Part shown: piece after piece, positions 28,821-38,700 of the stretch | Numbering within the stretch: the first letter of the stretch is position 1 | How the letters are laid out: every line of letters begins with the position of its first letter | NCBI RefSeq assembly: GCF_000333895.2 | Contig: NZ_ANFM02000047.1 | Span: 1 to 64,000, forward strand | DNA length: 64,000 bases | Origin: Grimontia indica | Lineage (GTDB): Bacteria > Pseudomonadota > Gammaproteobacteria > Enterobacterales > Vibrionaceae | Direction of reading: 5' to 3' | The notes under the pieces: generated by a model | Database searches by the model: none | What the model was told of the DNA's origin: nothing | Seen by the model: the letters and a program-made list of their open reading frames with translations, nothing else | Program-made: the position numbers and the translations under genes

Positions 28821-30236
28821 ATGCGCATTCACGCTAAATACATACTTCCAATTCTTATCCCCTTGCTCGTGCTGATACTTCCGGCATCTGCTTTTCCATT
28901 TGAAACCCTCACCGTGATGCAGCAGCGAGCCATTGCCTTGTTCTTGCTGGCAGCGCTGTGTTGGGTGTTAGAGCCTATTCCCATCTACGCAACGTCTGTG
29001 GTGGTGATTGTGCTCGAACTCCTGTTCCTGTCAGACAAAGGGTTAATCTGGTTTCGCAGCAACGCGGGAAGCGCCGAATTTGGTGACTTGCTGCAATACA
29101 ACACCATCATGGCGACGTTCGCGAGCCCAATTATCATGCTGTTCCTGGGAGGTTTTTTCCTTGCCATGGCTGCGACAAAATACCGTTTGGACATCAACCT
29201 TGCGCGGGTGTTATTGAAGCCTTTTGGTAACAAACCACAAATGGTAATGGCTGGCCTGATGATGATCACTGCCATCTTCTCCATGTTTATGTCCAACACC
29301 GCTACCACGGCGATGATGCTAGCGATCCTCACACCAATCCTCGCACTGTTTAAACCCAATGACCCTGGCAAAATTGCCTTCGCACTGTCAATTCCGGTCG
29401 CGGCGAACATTGGTGGTATTGGTACGCCTATCGGCACGCCTCCCAATGCGATTGCCTTGAAATACCTGACAGGCGAAAACCTGATCACTTTCGGCGAATG
29501 GATGGCATTTGGTGTGCCGTTTGTTATCGTCATGCTCCTTCTTGCTTGGGTATTACTCAGCTTCCTGTTTCCGGCAGACGAAAAACAAATCAATCTGGCT
29601 ATCAAAGGGCGCTTCCTTAAAACCCCGAAAGCCATCACCGTGTATGTCACCTTTGCGGTCACCGTGCTTCTCTGGCTGATGGGTTCAAGCCATGGCATGA
29701 ACTCCTACACGGTGGCATTAATCCCTGTTGCTGTCTTTTCGATGACAGGCATCATCAACAAAGAAGATCTGAAAAAAGTCTCTTGGGATGTGCTTTGGCT
29801 GGTGTCAGGTGGTTTCGCATTGGGTCTGGCACTGGATAAAACCGGACTGGCGGCGTTGCTGGTAAACAGCATCCCATTTGAAAACTACGCACCGGAAATC
29901 GTGCTTCTTGGCGCTGCGGCACTTTGTTTGTTGATGGCGAACTTTATGTCTCACACAGCAACGGCCAACTTGCTCATGCCGATCATGGCGGCGCTGGGTG
30001 TGTCTATGGTTTCGCTGTCACCACTTGGTGGTGAAACCACACTGATTCTTGTCGTGACTTTTGCTGCTTCACTGGGTATGTCTCTGCCAATCAGTACGCC
30101 ACCGAATGCGTTGGCGCATGCGACGGGTCATGTCAGTAGCAACCAGATGGCGAAAGTAGGCGTTATTTTGGGCGTGGTGGGTGTCGCGCTCAGTTTTGTA
30201 ATGGTATGGATTCTACGCATGGTGGAATTCCTGTAA
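28821..30236 (+). CDS. SLC13/DASS-family sodium:anion symporter
   Basis: ATG 28821 gives 471 residues with about 11 helices. Two signature repeats of the DASS family are present: SNT at 158-160 (SNTATTAMM) followed by GTPIGTPPNA, and in the second half MSHTATAN followed by ISTPPNALAHATG. VcINDY-type members import dicarboxylates with sodium. The His in the second SHT motif deviates from the SNT of many relatives. The frame extends 21 codons upstream without similarity. A receiver gene starts 12 bp after the stop and is likely cotranscribed. Confidence 0.88.
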   Translation: MRIHAKYILPILIPLLVLILPASAFPFETLTVMQQRAIALFLLAALCWVLEPIPIYATSVVVIVLELLFLSDKGLIWFRSNAGSAEFGDLLQYNTIMATFASPIIMLFLGGFFLAMAATKYRLDINLARVLLKPFGNKPQMVMAGLMMITAIFSMFMSNTATTAMMLAILTPILALFKPNDPGKIAFALSIPVAANIGGIGTPIGTPPNAIALKYLTGENLITFGEWMAFGVPFVIVMLLLAWVLLSFLFPADEKQINLAIKGRFLKTPKAITVYVTFAVTVLLWLMGSSHGMNSYTVALIPVAVFSMTGIINKEDLKKVSWDVLWLVSGGFALGLALDKTGLAALLVNSIPFENYAPEIVLLGAAALCLLMANFMSHTATANLLMPIMAALGVSMVSLSPLGGETTLILVVTFAASLGMSLPISTPPNALAHATGHVSSNQMAKVGVILGVVGVALSFVMVWILRMVEFL

Positions 30237-30248
30237 TGAGGGAAACAG

Positions 30249-30722
30249 ATGGAAAAAGTAAACATCATTTGCGTTGATGACCAACGCGAGGTGCTGAGTG
30301 CAGTACTGAAAGATCTCTCTTCTCTGGCGGTGGCTTTTCATATCGAAGACTGTGAGTCTGCCGATGAAGCACTGGATCTGATTGATGAGTTAGATGCAGA
30401 AGGCGAGCATGTCGCGCTGATCATCTCTGACCACGTGATGCCAGAGAAAACCGGTGTAGAACTGTTAACCGAAGTTTCGCTGGACCCACGTTTTCGCTTT
30501 ACCCGTAAAGTCCTACTGACAGGGCAGGCCACCCATGCTGATACCATTGAAGCGATCAACAATGCGAGCATTGAACGCTACTTTGAAAAACCATGGGATG
30601 CCGAAGCATTGCTTGGCGCAGCCAAAAAGCTGGTGACTCAGTATGTATTTGATGCAGGACTGGATTATAGAGACTTCCCTGATGTGCTCGATACACAGGT
30701 AGTGTTAGACAGATTGAAGTAA
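30249..30722 (+). CDS. stand-alone receiver protein downstream of the SLC13 carrier
   Basis: The 157-residue receiver keeps the acidic pair D10-D11, the phospho-acceptor Asp in LIISDHVMPE, LLTGQ and EKPW. It is a close relative of the 166-residue receiver at 22439 and of the N-terminal receiver of the hybrid kinase at 22936; all share the DHxMP, LLTGQ and KPW blocks and a similar helical tail. No output domain is present. The GGAAACAG site and 12-bp gap suggest cotranscription with the transporter. Confidence 0.88.
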   Translation: MEKVNIICVDDQREVLSAVLKDLSSLAVAFHIEDCESADEALDLIDELDAEGEHVALIISDHVMPEKTGVELLTEVSLDPRFRFTRKVLLTGQATHADTIEAINNASIERYFEKPWDAEALLGAAKKLVTQYVFDAGLDYRDFPDVLDTQVVLDRLK

Positions 30723-30737
30723 TTTCACAGATTCGGG

Positions 30738-30769
30738 TTGACCTTGGAGTAGGCTCCAAGGTTTACACT
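30738..30769 (+). promoter_or_regulatory. MerR/ZntR-type promoter-operator of the P1B ATPase gene
   Basis: TTGACC (30738-30743) and TACACT (30764-30769) are separated by 20 bp, the over-long spacer used by MerR-family activators. The spacer holds a perfect inverted repeat, CCTTGGAG-N4-CTCCAAGG (30742-30761). The layout matches the E. coli zntA promoter. The cognate regulator is not in the window. Confidence 0.85.
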
Positions 30770-30800
30770 GATAATGAAACTTGGTTAAGGAGATAAACCT

Positions 30801-33140
30801 ATGTGCCATTCATGTCATTCAGTGAAATGCCAAAATCCGATTCAACACACCAGCAAGCCGGAAACCCAACCGAAGGCTTGCTGTTCATCACATACCGTGA
30901 GCGAGAGCAGTTGTTCTACCCCAGAAATATCTGATGGAGGCACTGACGATCCATCGTCCCAAGGCTGTTGCAGCAGTCAAACATGCAGCAGCCAAACACA
31001 GAATAACGATACACCTTCTGAACCCGTCCTTTTCAGTGACAGTCTGCAATGGCGCGTGACCAATATGGACTGCCCAAGCTGCGCCAATAAGCTCGAAACC
31101 GCACTCAAAGGCATCACCGGCGTTGAATCCGCACAGGTGCGTTTTGCGACCGAAAAGCTCATCGTGAACCTTAACCAAGCCGACAGCGATAAGCTGAAAG
31201 CAACGATTGAAGCCAAGGCCGCCAAAACCGGTTTTCCGCTGCTTAGCCTGACAGAAACCAAACCCCTGGAGTCAGAATCCGGCTGGCTTACTACCTTCAA
31301 AAAAGACGGCTTACTGATCTCATTGGTTGCCGTGATGACGTTCGCCGCCGTGTTGTCGCAGTGGATGCCAGAAGCAGGCTCCGCCTTGTTTACCTTGGCG
31401 ACTGTGCTCGGCCTTATCCCCATCGTGAAGAAAGCCATCATCCTTGGGCGCTCCGGCTCACCGTTTTCCATCGAAACCCTGATGTCCATTGCGGCGTTTG
31501 GTGCTCTTTACCTTGGAGAAACGGTTGAAGCCGCCATGGTGTTAGTCCTGTTTCTGATTGGTGAGCGGTTGGAAGGTTACGCTTCAGCAAAAGCGCGTGC
31601 CGGGATCCAAGCATTGATGGCGTTGGTGCCAGAAACCGTCACCCGTATTTTTGAAGACGGCAGAAAAGAGTCTGTCTCCGTGTCCTCTTTGCAACCGGGA
31701 CACGCCATCGAAATCGCACCGGGTGGCAGGTTGCCAGCGGATGCGGTTTTGAAAAATGAGATTGCTGCTTTTGATATGAGCGCACTCACCGGCGAGTCCA
31801 TACCTGTTGAAAAACAGCAGGGCGATAAAGTGTTGGCTGGTGCCTTGGCCGTCGATCGACTTGTCTCATTGGAAGTTGTGTCAAAGCAAGGTGAGAGCGC
31901 CATCGACCGTATCTTGAATTTGATTGAAGATGCAGAGTCGCGTCGAGCACCGGTAGAAAGGTTCATTGACAGATTCAGCCGCTGGTACACACCAGTGATG
32001 ATTGTGCTCGCCGCGCTGGTGGTCACTATTCCACCGCTGATGTTCGGTGAGAGCTGGGATACGTGGATTTATCGCGGTCTGGCATTGTTGCTGATTGCCT
32101 GTCCGTGTGCATTGGTGATTTCGACACCTGCCGCAATGACTTCCGGTCTCGCCACAGCGGCAAGACAAGGTGCACTCATTAAAGGCGGTGCCGCGCTCGA
32201 AGCCTTGAGCAAAGTAGAGTGGGTCGCCTTTGATAAAACCGGCACGCTCACGGAAGGTAAGCCTGTCGTGACTGACGTACTGGTTTGGGAAGGCGATGAC
32301 AACGCACTTCTTGCACAGGCAGCAGCGGTCGAGCAGGGTTCTCATCACCCCTTGGCAAAAGCCGTGGTGGAAGCAGCCAACGCGAGAGGACTAGCCAGCC
32401 TGACGGCCGAGAATGTTATCGCCACAGCAGGTAAAGGCGTCTCCGGTGAAGTAGAAGGCAAACACCTCGAAGTGTTGGCACTCGACAAGCTGGATGAGAA
32501 ATACACTGTCAGTGCCGAGCGGCAGAATGCTGCGCAGACTATTGCCGACCAAGGCAAAACCGTGGCCATTGTGTTCATTGATGGTATTGCCTCTGGCGCG
32601 CTTGCCTGGCGTGACGAGCTGAGAGCAACCGCCAAAGCCACCGTTGATGCTTTGAACAAAGCTGGTGTGCGTTCAGTGATGCTGACAGGGGACAACCCCC
32701 ATGCCGCTGGAGGATTAGCAGGAAGTCTGAATATGGACTTCAGGGCAGGTCTGATGCCTGAAGGCAAAGTGGAAGCTATTCATGACATCGCACTGAAACA
32801 CCGCGTGGCGATGGTCGGGGATGGTATTAACGATGCGCCGGCAATGAAATCCGCCACTATTGGTATTGCCATGGGCGGAGGCACAGATGTCGCGCTGGAG
32901 ACGGCAGACATTGCACTCAGCCAAAATCGCATAGAGCAGATTCCATCAGTGATAGCCTTGTCCCGCGCCACCATGCGCAATGTCAGACAAAACGTTGCTT
33001 TGGCGGTCGGTTTAAAAGCCGTGTTCCTGGTGACCAGTGTGCTTGGCTTTACAGGGCTCTGGGTTGCAGTCTTAGCAGACAGTGGTGCCACTGCTATCGT
33101 TACTCTGAATGCTCTGAGGTTACTTCGCTTTAAAGCTTGA
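30801..33140 (+). CDS. zntA: P1B-type Zn2+/Cd2+/Pb2+-exporting ATPase (ZntA-like)
   Basis: This 779-residue inner-membrane pump exports divalent soft metals. It has a cysteine-rich N-terminal extension with nine Cys in the first 62 residues (2, 5, 10, 27, 28, 38, 56, 57, 62), then a heavy-metal-associated domain with MDCPSC at 89-94, eight expected helices, the metal-site CPC at 434-436, phosphorylated D478 in DKTGTL, and GDGINDAP. CPC with a ZntR-like operator favours zinc, cadmium or lead over copper. TAAGGAG precedes the ATG. Confidence 0.93.
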   Translation: MCHSCHSVKCQNPIQHTSKPETQPKACCSSHTVSESSCSTPEISDGGTDDPSSQGCCSSQTCSSQTQNNDTPSEPVLFSDSLQWRVTNMDCPSCANKLETALKGITGVESAQVRFATEKLIVNLNQADSDKLKATIEAKAAKTGFPLLSLTETKPLESESGWLTTFKKDGLLISLVAVMTFAAVLSQWMPEAGSALFTLATVLGLIPIVKKAIILGRSGSPFSIETLMSIAAFGALYLGETVEAAMVLVLFLIGERLEGYASAKARAGIQALMALVPETVTRIFEDGRKESVSVSSLQPGHAIEIAPGGRLPADAVLKNEIAAFDMSALTGESIPVEKQQGDKVLAGALAVDRLVSLEVVSKQGESAIDRILNLIEDAESRRAPVERFIDRFSRWYTPVMIVLAALVVTIPPLMFGESWDTWIYRGLALLLIACPCALVISTPAAMTSGLATAARQGALIKGGAALEALSKVEWVAFDKTGTLTEGKPVVTDVLVWEGDDNALLAQAAAVEQGSHHPLAKAVVEAANARGLASLTAENVIATAGKGVSGEVEGKHLEVLALDKLDEKYTVSAERQNAAQTIADQGKTVAIVFIDGIASGALAWRDELRATAKATVDALNKAGVRSVMLTGDNPHAAGGLAGSLNMDFRAGLMPEGKVEAIHDIALKHRVAMVGDGINDAPAMKSATIGIAMGGGTDVALETADIALSQNRIEQIPSVIALSRATMRNVRQNVALAVGLKAVFLVTSVLGFTGLWVAVLADSGATAIVTLNALRLLRFKA

Positions 33141-33198
33141 GTGGCGTTCTAAGCGCTAAAAAACCGTCTCTGGATAGAGTGCACTTTGTTTCATTGTT

Positions 33199-33295
33199 TA
33201 AAGTGATCAATGTCACTAAAAACTGAAATGTAATGAAATGAAACTTTATCAAAAGTGAGGTTTGTCACTTTATTTTCCTCCGTGATTGGTATGGT
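33199..33295 (+). promoter_or_regulatory. CRP-CRP (probable CytR) regulatory region of udp
   Basis: Two CRP cores with the form GTGA-N6-TCAC lie at 33203-33216 and 33255-33268, with centres 52 bp apart. TATGGT at 33290-33295 can serve as the -10, which puts the nearer site at about -41. This tandem spacing is that of E. coli CytR-controlled promoters such as deoP2 and udp. CytR-like octamers lie outside the upstream site (GTTTCATT near 33188) and between the sites (AATGAAAC near 33236). CytR itself is not in the window. Confidence 0.75.
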
Positions 33296-33387
33296 GGGAG
33301 CATGAAATAGCAGCTCCCACTGAGAGGAGCTCATACCCTACGTTTAGATGTGTCGACCCTTTGTGTCGATGACTGAGGAGCTAAATA

Positions 33388-34155
33388 ATGACCGAACAAA
33401 CCGTATTCCACTTAGGCGTGAACCAATCTGATCTTGAAGGCGCAACCATGGCGATTATTCCGGGTGATCCGGCGCGCGTGGAAAAAATTGCAGCGCTGAT
33501 GGACTCGCCAAAGTTTCTGGCCAGCCACCGCGAATATACCCTGTTCCTCGGTAAGCTGGACGGTCACTCAGTGGTGGTTTGTTCAACCGGCATTGGTGGC
33601 CCTTCAACGTCTATTGCGGTAGAAGAACTGGCGCAATTGGGTGTTCGCTCTTTCCTGCGTGTTGGCACCACCGGCGCTATCCAGCCGCACATTAATGTGG
33701 GTGATATCATCGTGACGACTGGCTCTGTCCGTCTTGACGGTGCGAGCCTGCACTTTGCACCAATGGAGTTCCCAGCCGTTTCTGACTTCGACGTGACCAC
33801 GGCGATGAAACAAGCGGCAGATGAGTCTGGTGCAGCAGTTCACACCGGTGTGACAGCTTCAAGCGATACCTTCTACCCAGGTCAAGAGCGCTATGACACC
33901 TTCAGCGGTCGTGTTACACGTCGCTTCCAGGGTTCAATGGAAGAGTGGCAGGCGATGGGTGTTCTGAACTTCGAAATGGAATCAGCAACGCTGTTGACCA
34001 TGTGTGCAAGTTCAGGCCTGAAAGCGGGTTGTGTAGCGGGTGTTATCGTTAACCGCACACAGAAAGAAATCCCGAATGCAGAAACCATGGCAGCGACCGA
34101 AGCGCGTTCTATCAAAGTGGTTGTAGAGTCTGCTCGTAAGATGCTTAACGCATAA
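33388..34155 (+). CDS. udp: Uridine phosphorylase
   Basis: Udp splits uridine with phosphate into uracil and ribose-1-phosphate in pyrimidine salvage. The 255-residue protein carries the PNP/UDP family motifs: [13 protein letters not shown] (phosphate binding), [26 protein letters not shown] and [12 protein letters not shown]. Length is close to E. coli Udp (253). Regulation by CRP and CytR is suggested by the upstream sites. It is monocistronic and convergent with the CARF-nuclease gene. Confidence 0.95.
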   Translation: MTEQTVFHLGVNQSDLEGATMAIIPGDPARVEKIAALMDSPKFLASHREYTLFLGKLDGHSVVVCSTGIGGPSTSIAVEELAQLGVRSFLRVGTTGAIQPHINVGDIIVTTGSVRLDGASLHFAPMEFPAVSDFDVTTAMKQAADESGAAVHTGVTASSDTFYPGQERYDTFSGRVTRRFQGSMEEWQAMGVLNFEMESATLLTMCASSGLKAGCVAGVIVNRTQKEIPNAETMAATEARSIKVVVESARKMLNA

Positions 34156-34180
34156 CCACAGATACAGCGAAACCCAAAAG

Positions 34181-34209
34181 AAAGCCGGCGCATCCGCGTC
34201 GGCTTTTTT
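34181..34209. terminator. terminator after udp
   Basis: AAAGCCG and CGGCTTT form the stem base, with a further imperfect GC-rich part, followed by six T. It lies between the convergent genes and may serve both. Confidence 0.82.
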
Positions 34210-34231
34210 GTTTGTTTTGTCGCTGAAGGAA

Positions 34232-35401
34232 TCAGTCAAACAGACCTTTGTCATGGCCGCCCGCGCGGAGGAACCATTGGTATAGGTGCGTTTTCAAATC
34301 ACCCAACTGATCGGGACCAATCAATGCCAGCCCTAAATCTGTCGCACGGGTAATGTCGTGATGACGAAGAGGGCGGAAGCTCACCAGCATAGCGCGTGCT
34401 TGCAGGCCACCCAACAGATCGCGAATCGATTCCAGCTTGTAAAGCGTGTCATCACCGTCGCTAGACATACCTTTGGTCTTACACTCGATGATGTGAAGCT
34501 TATTATTCACCACTGTCGCGACATCCAGCTCATTGCGCACTTCCTTATCGCCAATCTGGCGGTAAACCTGAACGCCCAAAGAGAGATCCTGAATGGTCAG
34601 CAGCTCGCGCTTAATTTCTTCAACAATATGGTGAACGTACCATTCCAGCCATTCACCGTTCGCGAATCGACGGGCCGCTTCGCTTGAGAAAGTCAGCACA
34701 CCGTTTTGATAGGTTGAAAGACCCGCGTCGTTCAAATCATCAATCAACATGCCCAGCTCGCGATAGCCCTGTTGCTTGTCGCTCAGCTCAACATCCAGCT
34801 TTTGCTCTTTGCGACAGGTGGTCGCCAAATAGTTCAAGGTTGCCAAGCCTGGGCCCAACTCATAGGCGTTGCTTGCCCATTTGTGGCCGACACTTTCAAT
34901 CGTGGTGTCCAACACACTGCGAATATCATCTTCTGGCAGCTCGCAGCGCGCACCAAAGATGGTCAGGTAATCGCTGATGTTGATGTGGTCTTCAACTTGC
35001 TCCTGCTCTTTGCCGTAAGGGTACAACCAGCAAAGCTCGTCACTGAAAGGCTCAATCACGTAAATCGGCCAGTGGTAGGTGCGGAAAATTTCGTAAGCAG
35101 TCAAAAGGCGATGACGCAACCCGCAACTGGCGTTGAAGAAGACTTCTGTCCCTTCATCTTTCAAACGACGGGCAAGCTCTTCAATTTTGCCCTTGATAAG
35201 AGGAATGTTTATGTCTGAAGGGATCTGGAAAAATTCGGTTTCGAAGCCTTTCGGCGTGAGAACCTGACTCAGCTGCTCATACTGCGGAAGCTGACATTCA
35301 ACGCCAATGAAAATCACTTTTTCGGCCTTGAACTTTCGGTGCAGCAAGGCAGTGACCAATCGGACCGGATCCTGGTCAATAATACCGACATGTGTGGCCA
35401 T
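34232..35401 (-). CDS. CARF-domain nuclease, Card1/Can2-like (DUF1887)
   Basis: ATG 35401 follows GGAGAA and gives 389 residues, near the 385 of V. cholerae VC1899. The N-terminal CARF/Rossmann-like domain (about 1-150) contains FIGVECQ and VFFNASCGLRHRL; a winged-helix segment follows. The C-terminal PD-(D/E)xK nuclease carries E253 (GEWLEWYV), D293 (NELDV) and E307/K309 (IIECKTK). Card1/Can2 relatives are activated by cyclic tetra-adenylate in type III CRISPR immunity. No CRISPR genes occur here, so ligand and role are open. Confidence 0.87.
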   Translation of the reverse strand: MATHVGIIDQDPVRLVTALLHRKFKAEKVIFIGVECQLPQYEQLSQVLTPKGFETEFFQIPSDINIPLIKGKIEELARRLKDEGTEVFFNASCGLRHRLLTAYEIFRTYHWPIYVIEPFSDELCWLYPYGKEQEQVEDHINISDYLTIFGARCELPEDDIRSVLDTTIESVGHKWASNAYELGPGLATLNYLATTCRKEQKLDVELSDKQQGYRELGMLIDDLNDAGLSTYQNGVLTFSSEAARRFANGEWLEWYVHHIVEEIKRELLTIQDLSLGVQVYRQIGDKEVRNELDVATVVNNKLHIIECKTKGMSSDGDDTLYKLESIRDLLGGLQARAMLVSFRPLRHHDITRATDLGLALIGPDQLGDLKTHLYQWFLRAGGHDKGLFD

Positions 35402-35788
35402 ATATTCTCCATTAGGATGACGTTTTGACTTTATTTCATACCCATCCTTCATTGTTCTTTAAGACAATATCTGGGCTATGAGCGGAATATTCAAGTAGTT
35501 ACTGCTCAGATTCTTATGAAAAGTACGGCTGTTTTGTGCATACATGGGACTTCACTAAGAAAAGTTCCCACGAATAGCCCTCATTTCCTAATCTTAAAAG
35601 TGTCATTTGTGTCAGTAAGGAGATGGAATTGCATGAAATTCTGTCTCACCAATTCTCAATGTTGAGCAAGAAATGAAACTAGCTGGGTAACGGAAAGACA
35701 CTGCGCATCTAGCTGGTTAAACTCTCAGCACAACAGTTAAAGACATGGATTCGCGTGAAAAAATGCGAACGAAAGTTGGGAAAGAATT
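35402..35788. other. intergenic region upstream of the giant adhesin gene
   Basis: This divergent gap must carry promoters for the CARF-nuclease and the adhesin. A CTAGCTGG-type repeat occurs twice (near 35679 and 35709). A short frame after AAGGAG near 35620 encodes only about ten residues and is not called a gene. I see no clear operator. Confidence 0.3.
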
Positions 35789-38700
35789 ATGATTGGTCAT
35801 GAGTTCGATGTCGGCTTAAACGTCGACAAGGTGGATGGACAAGCGTATTTGGTTGCCGGTGATGCACGCATCATCACTCTTCGCGCGGGCATGCAAATTG
35901 CGCCCAACCAAGTCGTACTAACAAATGAAAACAGTTCTGTACTGGTTAGCCAAGCTGACCAACGCTTTGTATTTGATGGAAAATGTGCGTCCTGCTTGGT
36001 GCCTTTAAGCGATAGTGAATTTGCACAATACTCCGCGACTCATAGCCTCACATTTAACGGCGATGCTTTAAACGCCGATGTTCCTCTTGATATCGATGTT
36101 GCCCAACTACAACAGCTGATTGTTGATGGTGTCGACCCAACAGAAGTCTTTGAAGAAACTGCAGCAGGCGAGGGCGGCGGCGGTTCTGCTAATGCCGGCT
36201 TTATTGTGGTTGACTACGGCTATGCTGCCACGCTGGCTGAAGCAGGTTTTGATACCGCCGGCCTACTTGGCGGACTAGATAATACAGAAGACTTCCTCGG
36301 TGCCGATGATGACGGGACGGGTAATATTACTGGTGGTGGAGATGGAAGCGGTCCTACGCCTCCGGATATTAATGCGACCGGTGGGCAGCGCGCGTCTTTG
36401 TCAGTTACAGAAGGTAATTTAGGCGACAGCCCATACGGCGCGCCAGATACCACCAGTTTCGTGATTGAAGCCGGTACAGAAGCGCTCGTTGCCAGCTCAC
36501 TGCAAATTGCCCCAAGCGATCTGGCGGCTGTAGAAGCCGAACTTGCACAAATTACCGCGAACGGTGAAGCGGTTGTTTTCACCCGCCAGACCAGTGTGGA
36601 CGGCAGTGGTGTTGCAACCTTTACCCTGACAGGCACCGTAGATGGTGAAACCGTTGTCGAACTGGTGGTCACAGCAACGCAAAGCGGTAACGATCTCAAT
36701 ATCAATGCCACGCTCACTCAAAACGGCCCGCTTGATCACACCACTGGTTCAGGGACTTACGTCAATATTGATGGCGACAGAATTTCTATCAATCTGCCGC
36801 TTCAAGTCGCGGATACAGGCGGCGATTTGATGCAAAACCCAGCGCAACTGACGCTGGAAAGCAATGATGGTGCAGCACCAGTCATCGGCGAAGCCACCGT
36901 CGAGCTGACGGAAGTAGCTGCATCAGCGACCGATAATACAGCCACCACCACAGACGGTGTTGATCTTGGCAGTGACAACATTGCCAGCGTGAACTTTGAT
37001 GCTGCGGCAGCAGAAGCGCAGTTTGCCGGCATTACCAGTCATGGTCAGCCAACCGTGGTTGATACCTCAGTGTCTGGTGTGATTACGCTCTACACCGATA
37101 ACGGTGGCACGCCAGAAAAAGTCCTCGAGATTTCGCTCAAACCTTCTGATACCCCGGGAGAGCCAGCGGAATATTCAGTCACCCAGTATCATCCGTTTGA
37201 CCAACACGGCGACAGCGACGGTGATGGGGATGACGACAGCACCACCTTCACCTTCCCATTTACCGTCACTGATGCTGACGGAGATGTCAGTAACGAATCA
37301 GAAGTGTCGTTCAAGCTCATCGATGGTGAAGTTGCGCAAGGTGGAGAGCGCACAGATGACGACGGTAATCCGCTCGACCTCATTGAGCTGCAAGAACAGA
37401 ATACCCCGATGGATTCGGCAACGTCGCACTCGCAATCTGGCACCATCACCATTGATGCAGCGACTGACCGACTCGATCCAACGACCGTTAGGCTGGAACA
37501 GCTCGACGCATTGAAATCCGAGCTGGAAGAGCTCACTAACAATGATGGTGATCCGATCGACAATGTGGCGGTGACTGAAACCACAGATGCGAACGGAAAC
37601 CCAACCTTTGTAATTACTGCCAGCATTAACGGCGCACCAGCGCTGGAAATTGAAGTTTCAGCCAAGCAAGGCGCTGATGGATTGGATGTCGATCTTGATA
37701 CGCAAATTACCCAGTATCAGCCACTGATTCACCCGCAGGACCCAGGCACAGAGAATACGTCTGGCCTCGTGACGGCGGATGGTGACCAAATCATGATCAA
37801 AGTGCCTGTGCAGGTGGCAGACACGGATGGCGATCTACTTGTCGACCCAACGGATCCAAACACCGAAGCGCCGCGTGTTATCAGCTTCGTAGTCACAGAT
37901 GACAACTCAACCACCTTCGGCTTCGGCACCAGTGATGGTGTGACTGTCGAAGAAAGCAGTATTGATGATGGCACCGGTTCCAACCAAGGCTCAAAAGCAA
38001 GCGGTACGCTCAATATCGACACTACAGATGAAGACGGTAATCCGCTTTCACTGGAAGTCGATAAAGACAACGGTGATGTGGTTGAAGACTTCAGACTGGA
38101 AACGGATTACGTCGTTTACCCAGACGGCACGCCTGTGCAAGCAAGTGGTCACCCGATTCTTCTGGAACAACGCCCGGTTAGCGATGCGTATCCGAAAACC
38201 TATTTCGGTACCGCAGATGACGGAACGGGCGATGAGCGCGACGTATTCAAAGTCACCCTCAATCAGGATGGTACTTTTGAGTTCGAATTGCTGTCTGCGA
38301 TCGACCATGCACCAGGTGATGGCAATAACGAAGCTGTGTTTGGCCTTAAGGCTTACACGGTTGATGCTGATGGGGATGAGTCGCCACGCATCAATGTACC
38401 CATTACCGTGATTGATGACGTACCAACAGCGCAAGGCACCATCAATATGGAGCTAGATGATGCGCCGTCTGGTGAAATCACAGCAACGGTTGATGTATTT
38501 GCCCTTACAGACCCTAGCTCTGTACCGGGTATTGAAGATTTGAGTGGGGCAGATGGCACTACCCTCATTACTGAAATCTTCAACGGTAAAGAATGGGAGC
38601 CCGTATCCACAACGGCTCCCTCAAGCGTGGATATCTATTCTGTCGATGATCCAACCCTCATGTTGGGTACCGTGGAAATTAACCCACGTAACGAGCCAGT

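Noticed and set aside
28985-29698. 237-residue open frame on the minus strand within the SLC13 carrier gene
   Set aside because: It is fully antisense to a gene with clear family motifs, and has no ribosome site or recognisable domain.
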